Assembly (NCBI GenBank): GCA_035461905.1
Contig: DATHUV010000145.1
Location: 1-7,730 of the forward strand
Direction: 5' to 3'
DNA: 7,730 nt
Origin: SZUA-442 sp035461905
GTDB taxonomy: Bacteria; Actinomycetota; Acidimicrobiia; Spongiisociales; UBA5794
Below, piece after piece: positions 4,470 through 7,730 of this stretch (positions are counted from its first letter, which is position 1; each line of letters starts with the position of its first letter). The notes under the pieces are model-generated. The model saw nothing but the letters and a program-made list of their open reading frames with translations, was not told the origin of the DNA and did no database searches. The position numbers were made by a program, and so were the translations under genes.

Positions 4470-5509
4470 CGGTCCGTGTTGCGACGATTCTTTCATCCCG
4501 AGACTGGGAGCCGAACCTCGTCGCGCACGCACGTGACAGCGTCGCGGTTCGCATCGTCGTGAGGGCATTCCAGCCGAGGGACATCGAGGACAGAATTGAG
4601 GGCATCGACGTCGTCGTCGCAGGCGGCGAGATCTCATGGGTGACGCCTGCCCACATCCGCGCGTGGAAGGCATCCGGTCTGGGTGTGCTTGGTGTCGTGC
4701 CCGCAGGTGACGCGCCGGCCAGGGATTTGTTGTTGGCCGGAGGATCAGACGACGTGGTACCGGATACGATCGACATCGGCGCACTCGTGCAGGCTATCCG
4801 CTTCGTCGCGCCTGAGTCGAGCGTTGCGCGCTCGGACACGGCAGGGACCGTCATCGGGGTCCTCGGGGCCAGAGGAGCTCCCGGAAGTACCGAGGTTGCG
4901 ATCTCGTTCGCCCTCGCCACGGCGGAACGGCGATCGACGGTTCTCATCGACGCCGACGTGGAAGCACCGTCGGTGGCCATCCGGCTGGGTCTCCCGCCGC
5001 GCCCCGACATCACAGATGCCGCCGACGAGGTCCGCCAGGACGGATCGGTGCCGCTGGGCGCCGTGCACAGTGTTGGCTCCCTCGCCGTGATCGTCGGATC
5101 CCACAGACCAGGGGAGGCGCTGTTCCGCGATATCCACCTGGAGAGCGTCATCAGGGCCGCCCGAAACCGGTGGCGAACCGTGATCGTCGACATCGGCGCG
5201 TCCCGGATGGCATCGTCGGTGGTTGGGGACCTCGACGATGCCATCCTCGTGGTCGACGCGTCTGCACTCGGCATCGTGCGCGCGGCAAGGCTCGCGGACG
5301 GTTGGATGGGACCTGCACCGGCTCTCGTTCTCAACCGTGTGACACCATCGAATCGAGCCCAGTCCGTTGAAGCCGTGCGACGTTGGACCGGCCTCGATCC
5401 GGCGGTGATCGTGCATGACCGCCCCGCGGTGCGAAAGGCCTCGTGCTCAGCTCGCCTTCCCGAGCGCCGCTTCGCGCAGGCCGTCGGGCGTCTCAGGGAC
5501 GAGTCGTGA
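4466..5509 (+). CDS. CpaE/TadZ-like pilus localisation protein with degenerate P-loop
   Basis: This 347-residue protein has the two-part build of CpaE/TadZ. Residues 3-115 look like an atypical receiver domain (DVVVAGGEISWVTPAHI, GVLGVVPAGD, GGSDDVVP). Residues 127-345 form a ParA/MinD-like domain. The P-loop equivalent is GARGAPGST (134-142). Aligned with KGGxGKT, the signature lysine is Arg136 and the P-loop lysine is Ser141, so both are missing. Later motifs remain: VLIDADVEAPS at 159-169, the Walker-B-like VIVDIGAS at 239-246, and DDAILVVDAS at 257-266. In characterised systems this protein directs the pilus machine to its site in the cell. Loss of both lysines suggests weak or no ATP hydrolysis. 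The GTG start has a GGAGG Shine-Dalgarno and overlaps the cpaB stop (GTGA); the end overlaps tadA likewise. Confidence 0.87.
   Translation: MTVRVATILSSRDWEPNLVAHARDSVAVRIVVRAFQPRDIEDRIEGIDVVVAGGEISWVTPAHIRAWKASGLGVLGVVPAGDAPARDLLLAGGSDDVVPDTIDIGALVQAIRFVAPESSVARSDTAGTVIGVLGARGAPGSTEVAISFALATAERRSTVLIDADVEAPSVAIRLGLPPRPDITDAADEVRQDGSVPLGAVHSVGSLAVIVGSHRPGEALFRDIHLESVIRAARNRWRTVIVDIGASRMASSVVGDLDDAILVVDASALGIVRAARLADGWMGPAPALVLNRVTPSNRAQSVEAVRRWTGLDPAVIVHDRPAVRKASCSARLPERRFAQAVGRLRDES
5495..5499 (+). promoter_or_regulatory. Ribosome binding site of tadA
   Basis: AGGGA, six bases before the GTG at 5506. It favours this start over the in-frame GTG at 5443, which would add 21 low-complexity residues and a 67-base overlap with the preceding gene. 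Confidence 0.6.
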
Positions 5510-6516
5510 CGCTTGACGCTCCGGTTCGGTACGGGTACCTCGCCGAGCTTCTCAACGACCCCGAGGTCGAGGAGATCATCGTGATCGGTGGACGCCGCAC
5601 GTTCGTCGTGCGCAACGGGTCGAAGGAGCTTGTCAGCGCCGTCGTGAGCCCGGACGACGTCCGCAGGATCGCCGATCAGCTGCTCGCTGGCACCGGCCGT
5701 CGAGTTGACCTTGCAGATCCCATCGTGTCCGCTCAGCTGCCCAACGGTTCGAGGGTCCACATCACGGGTCCGCCGGTGACCCATCCGGATCGGATGAACA
5801 TACAGATCCGGAAGTTCGTCCTTGCCGCGGCCAACCTCGATGACCTCGTCGCCAAGGAGTCCCTGACCCCGGCGGCAGCGGCTCTGCTGAGAGACGCGAT
5901 CGCCTCCGACCGAACAGTCCTCGTGTCGGGAGCGCCTGGCGCAGGGAAGACAACGCTCGTCAACTGCCTACTCCGGGAGGTCGATCCGGCGCTGCGGGTC
6001 GTCACATGCGAGGAGGTCTTCGAGATCGGCGTCGACCTACCGGACATGACTCAGATGCAGACGCGCGAGGCAGGCCTCGACGGTGGGGCGAGGATCACAC
6101 TGCGCGACCTCGTCAGGGAAGCCCTCCGCCAGCGCCCGGACCGGATCGTTGTCGGCGAAGTTCGGGGCGCTGAGGCGCTTGACATGATGATGGCGCTCAA
6201 TGCCGGGTGCAGCGGCATTGCCACGCTGCACGCGAACTCGGCCCGTGACGCCCTCGAAAAGCTCGTCTCCTACGGAATGCTCGCCGGAGAGAACGTATCG
6301 ATTCCGTACCTGCGCCGGACCGTGTCGTCCGTCGTCGACCTCGTTGTGCATCTGACCCGAACGGGGGGCCACCGTCACGTCGCCGAGATCATCGAGGTGG
6401 TCGACAACGCCGACCCCGAGGTGTTCACGACGAGGAGCGTCTTCTCATGGAACGACGGTCGAAGCGTGAACCGAATGCTCGCACCACCCTCGGCGGTGCC
6501 AAGGAGGTGGAAGTGA
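5506..6516 (+). CDS. tadA: CpaF/TadA secretion ATPase
   Basis: The encoded protein is the 336-residue hexameric motor ATPase of the type II/IV secretion superfamily, which powers pilin assembly from the cytoplasmic side of the membrane. Motifs appear in order: N-terminal domain 10-110 (YLAELLNDPEVEEIIVIGG, SAQLPNGSRVHI), Walker A SGAPGAGKTT at 141-150, Asp box with VVTCEEVFEI at 165-174, Walker B RIVVGEVRGAE at 213-223, and His box GCSGIATLHANSARDAL at 234-250. All key residues are present, so it should be active. It is shorter than many CpaF proteins because it begins almost directly at the LLNDPEV motif, lacking the extra N-terminal helical region. The GTG start overlaps the tadZ stop (GTGA), and the end overlaps tadB in the same way. 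Confidence 0.95.
   Translation: MTLDAPVRYGYLAELLNDPEVEEIIVIGGRRTFVVRNGSKELVSAVVSPDDVRRIADQLLAGTGRRVDLADPIVSAQLPNGSRVHITGPPVTHPDRMNIQIRKFVLAAANLDDLVAKESLTPAAAALLRDAIASDRTVLVSGAPGAGKTTLVNCLLREVDPALRVVTCEEVFEIGVDLPDMTQMQTREAGLDGGARITLRDLVREALRQRPDRIVVGEVRGAEALDMMMALNAGCSGIATLHANSARDALEKLVSYGMLAGENVSIPYLRRTVSSVVDLVVHLTRTGGHRHVAEIIEVVDNADPEVFTTRSVFSWNDGRSVNRMLAPPSAVPRRWK
6501..6507 (+). promoter_or_regulatory. Ribosome binding site of tadB
   Basis: AAGGAGG, five bases before the GTG at 6513. It decides that start over the in-frame ATG at 6447 and over the GTG at 6507, which overlaps the site itself. Confidence 0.85.
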
Positions 6517-7328
6517 GGGGACTGGCCGTCCTCCTTGCCGGCGGCGCGGCGTGGACGATCGCCGCCGGGTCATTCCCCGTAGCGGGACCAGCAAGGGGGA
6601 TGAGATTTCGTCTGCCCCCGATGTCCTCGGTGCTTCTGAGCGCTGCAGCAGCTGCGCTCGGCACGGTCGTTGCCTACGCCCTCTCCGGGATAGCGGCCGT
6701 CGGCTTTGCAGGAGGGATCATGGCGTCGATCGCTCCGATCTCGTGGATGCGACGGAGGGCGGCGGCAGCCGAGCTGGCGAGGCTCGAGATGTGGCCTGAC
6801 GTCCTCACCCAGGTTCGCGCAACCCTCGCATCCGGCTCGACGCTTGCCGACGCACTGGTCGACGCGCTCGAGCGATCCGACGGAGAGTTCACCCACATGG
6901 CCTCGGTGATGAGGTCGGAAGCCGCATTCGGAGGCGGCTTCGGTGCGGCCGTCACCCGGCTCCTCACAGAAAGCCCTGACGCAACGTCTCGTCGGATCCT
7001 CGTGACGCTGGCGGCTGCGAGCGAAACCGGCGGTGGCCGCGTGGCTGAGATTGTCGCAGTGCTCTCCCGTTCCGTTGCTGACGAGCTGAGGCTCCGCCGA
7101 GCCCATGACGCGGCCCTCACCGAGCAACGTCTGACCGTGAGTGTCGCACTCGTGGCGCCGTGGGCGATGCTGGTACTGGCCATCGCAACGAACCCACAGG
7201 CTGAGGAGGCGTTCAGCACGTCGACCGGAGCGGTGATCGTGATGATCGGGGTCGTGACGACCGTGTCGGGTTGGGCGTTGTCGACGAGGGCCGCTCGTCT
7301 CAGTCGACCTCCGGCGGTGTTCCGATGA
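6513..7328 (+). CDS. tadB: TadB-like inner-membrane platform protein
   Basis: The encoded protein has 271 residues and the build of a type II secretion F (GspF) domain protein of the Tad class. Hydrophobic helices lie at about 3-19, 38-56, 59-78, 207-226 and 239-258. Between the third and fourth is a long cytoplasmic helical region (about 90-205) with the T2SSF hallmarks: LEMWPDVLTQVRATLASGSTL (split here as 91-100 and 101-111) with its DAL motif, and LAAASETGGGRVAEIV around 166-181, where the SETGG turn is conserved. It pairs with TadC in the membrane as the platform on which the TadA ATPase acts. The strong AAGGAGG fixes the GTG start. That start overlaps the tadA stop (GTGA), and the end overlaps the next gene (ATGA). 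The in-frame ATG at 6447 would remove the N-terminal helix from the terminus and overlap tadA by 70 bases. Confidence 0.92.
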   Translation: MRGLAVLLAGGAAWTIAAGSFPVAGPARGMRFRLPPMSSVLLSAAAAALGTVVAYALSGIAAVGFAGGIMASIAPISWMRRRAAAAELARLEMWPDVLTQVRATLASGSTLADALVDALERSDGEFTHMASVMRSEAAFGGGFGAAVTRLLTESPDATSRRILVTLAAASETGGGRVAEIVAVLSRSVADELRLRRAHDAALTEQRLTVSVALVAPWAMLVLAIATNPQAEEAFSTSTGAVIVMIGVVTTVSGWALSTRAARLSRPPAVFR

Positions 7329-7730
7329 GATGGCTCGCCGTGGGCCTCGCTATCTCGAGCGTCAGCCTCTTGACTCTGGCCGTTCGCCGGCCCGACCTGG
7401 CGGCGTTCGTCGGCGCATACCTGGATCCTCCCTCTGCCCCGAAGCAGCAGGCCGTGGCTCGCGTCCAGATCGACCCTGGCGTCATCGCGTGGGTGGTCCT
7501 GGGGACGTTCACCGGTTTGCTGCTGGCACAGGGTGACTTGTTCCTTGCGGGGCCGGGAAGGTCGGTGGCGGTATCTGCCGCGCTCGGCGCTGCCGCAGGA
7601 TGGTTCGGCTTCTCCGCCCGTCGCTCGACCCTACAAGAGCAGCGATCGAGAAGGCTTCGCTTCGAGTTGCCGGTGATCTCCGATGCGCTTGCGCTCCAGG
7701 TGCTCTCGGGAGAGTCGGTGTCGTCAGCGG
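7325..7730 (+). CDS. tadC: TadC-like inner-membrane platform protein, partial (3' end beyond right edge)
   Basis: The first 135 residues are present. They show a membrane helix at about 3-20, a polar linker (21-50), and two further helices at about 52-70 and 78-97. The start of a T2SSF domain follows, with a basic region and RRLRFELPVISDALALQV (109-126) then LSGESV. The R-x-x-ELP-x-x-x-D-x-L-A-L-x-V-x-x-GES signature is typical of TadC and matches the beginning of the GspF domain. The rest of the domain and the C-terminal helices lie outside the window. It would form the membrane platform with TadB. The ATG overlaps the tadB stop (ATGA). There is no clear Shine-Dalgarno, so translation probably depends on coupling to tadB. 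Confidence 0.87.
   Translation, partial: MRWLAVGLAISSVSLLTLAVRRPDLAAFVGAYLDPPSAPKQQAVARVQIDPGVIAWVVLGTFTGLLLAQGDLFLAGPGRSVAVSAALGAAAGWFGFSARRSTLQEQRSRRLRFELPVISDALALQVLSGESVSSA

Noticed and set aside
5443..5505. Longer tadA start at 5443
   Set aside because: The added residues are low-complexity and overlap conserved-frame coding of tadZ. The GTG at 5506 has a ribosome site and the same GTGA overlap as its neighbours.
4375..5784. A 469-codon minus-strand open frame across the cpaB end, tadZ and tadA start
   Set aside because: It crosses three well-supported genes on the opposite strand, is rich in Arg/Ser/Thr/Ala and shows no motif.
6447..6512. Longer tadB start at the ATG at 6447
   Set aside because: It would overlap tadA by 70 bases and add a charged tail before the membrane helix. 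AAGGAGG lies five bases before the GTG at 6513.
1..7730. tRNA, rRNA, insertion sequence or phage attachment site
   Set aside because: No cloverleaf, rRNA-like segment, transposase motif or paired terminal repeats were seen on reading both strands. A dedicated search was not possible.

Overview
The window is GC-rich bacterial DNA, densely packed and biased to G/C in third codon positions, with frequent GTG starts. Gene content and style point to an actinobacterium. An Acidimicrobiia-like lineage is my guess, from the look of the CpaE/TadZ-like protein and the small gene ahead of it; it is not proven. I see no rRNA, tRNA, CRISPR array, insertion sequence or sign of recent transfer.

Left part (1-2574). 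Two minus-strand genes come first: an SGNH/GDSL-type hydrolase that runs off the left edge, and upstream of it a 93-residue protein with two CxxC pairs, probably a zinc ribbon. Divergent from these is a small two-helix membrane protein with a PH-like tail. It converges, with only 19 bases between the stops, on a complete minus-strand ychF, the universally conserved Obg-like ATPase.

Middle (2575-3552). The 136-base divergent gap between ychF and a SCO1/SenC copper lipoprotein holds a two-part hairpin in the ychF leader and a good ychF ribosome binding site. After the SCO1 gene come 215 non-coding bases. They include a 28-bp sequence repeated twice at a 33-bp period, which breaks down into four CCGGGTGG boxes spaced 16, 17 and 16 bp. 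These boxes end 32 bp before the next gene.

Right part (3553-7730, running off the right edge). Six plus-strand genes form a tightly coupled operon for a Flp/Tad-type pilus or related type II/IV secretion machine: a small helix-plus-beta protein (possibly Sm-like), CpaB/RcpC, CpaE/TadZ, CpaF/TadA ATPase, TadB and TadC (partial). Every junction overlaps by one or four bases (TGATG, GTGA, GTGA, GTGA, ATGA), so the proteins are probably made in step. TadA would be the motor, TadB/TadC the inner-membrane platform, CpaB a periplasm- or wall-facing component, and TadZ a localisation factor. Pilin, TadE/F-like minor pilins and prepilin peptidase are not in the window and would be expected to the right.

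Most of the content is recognisable. The parts worth a second look are the four-box repeat before the pilus operon, the unassigned small first gene of that operon, the TadZ-like protein that has lost both P-loop lysines, the ychF leader hairpin, and several genes that lack a Shine-Dalgarno but have a -10-like hexamer 6-7 bases before the start codon (candidate leaderless transcripts).
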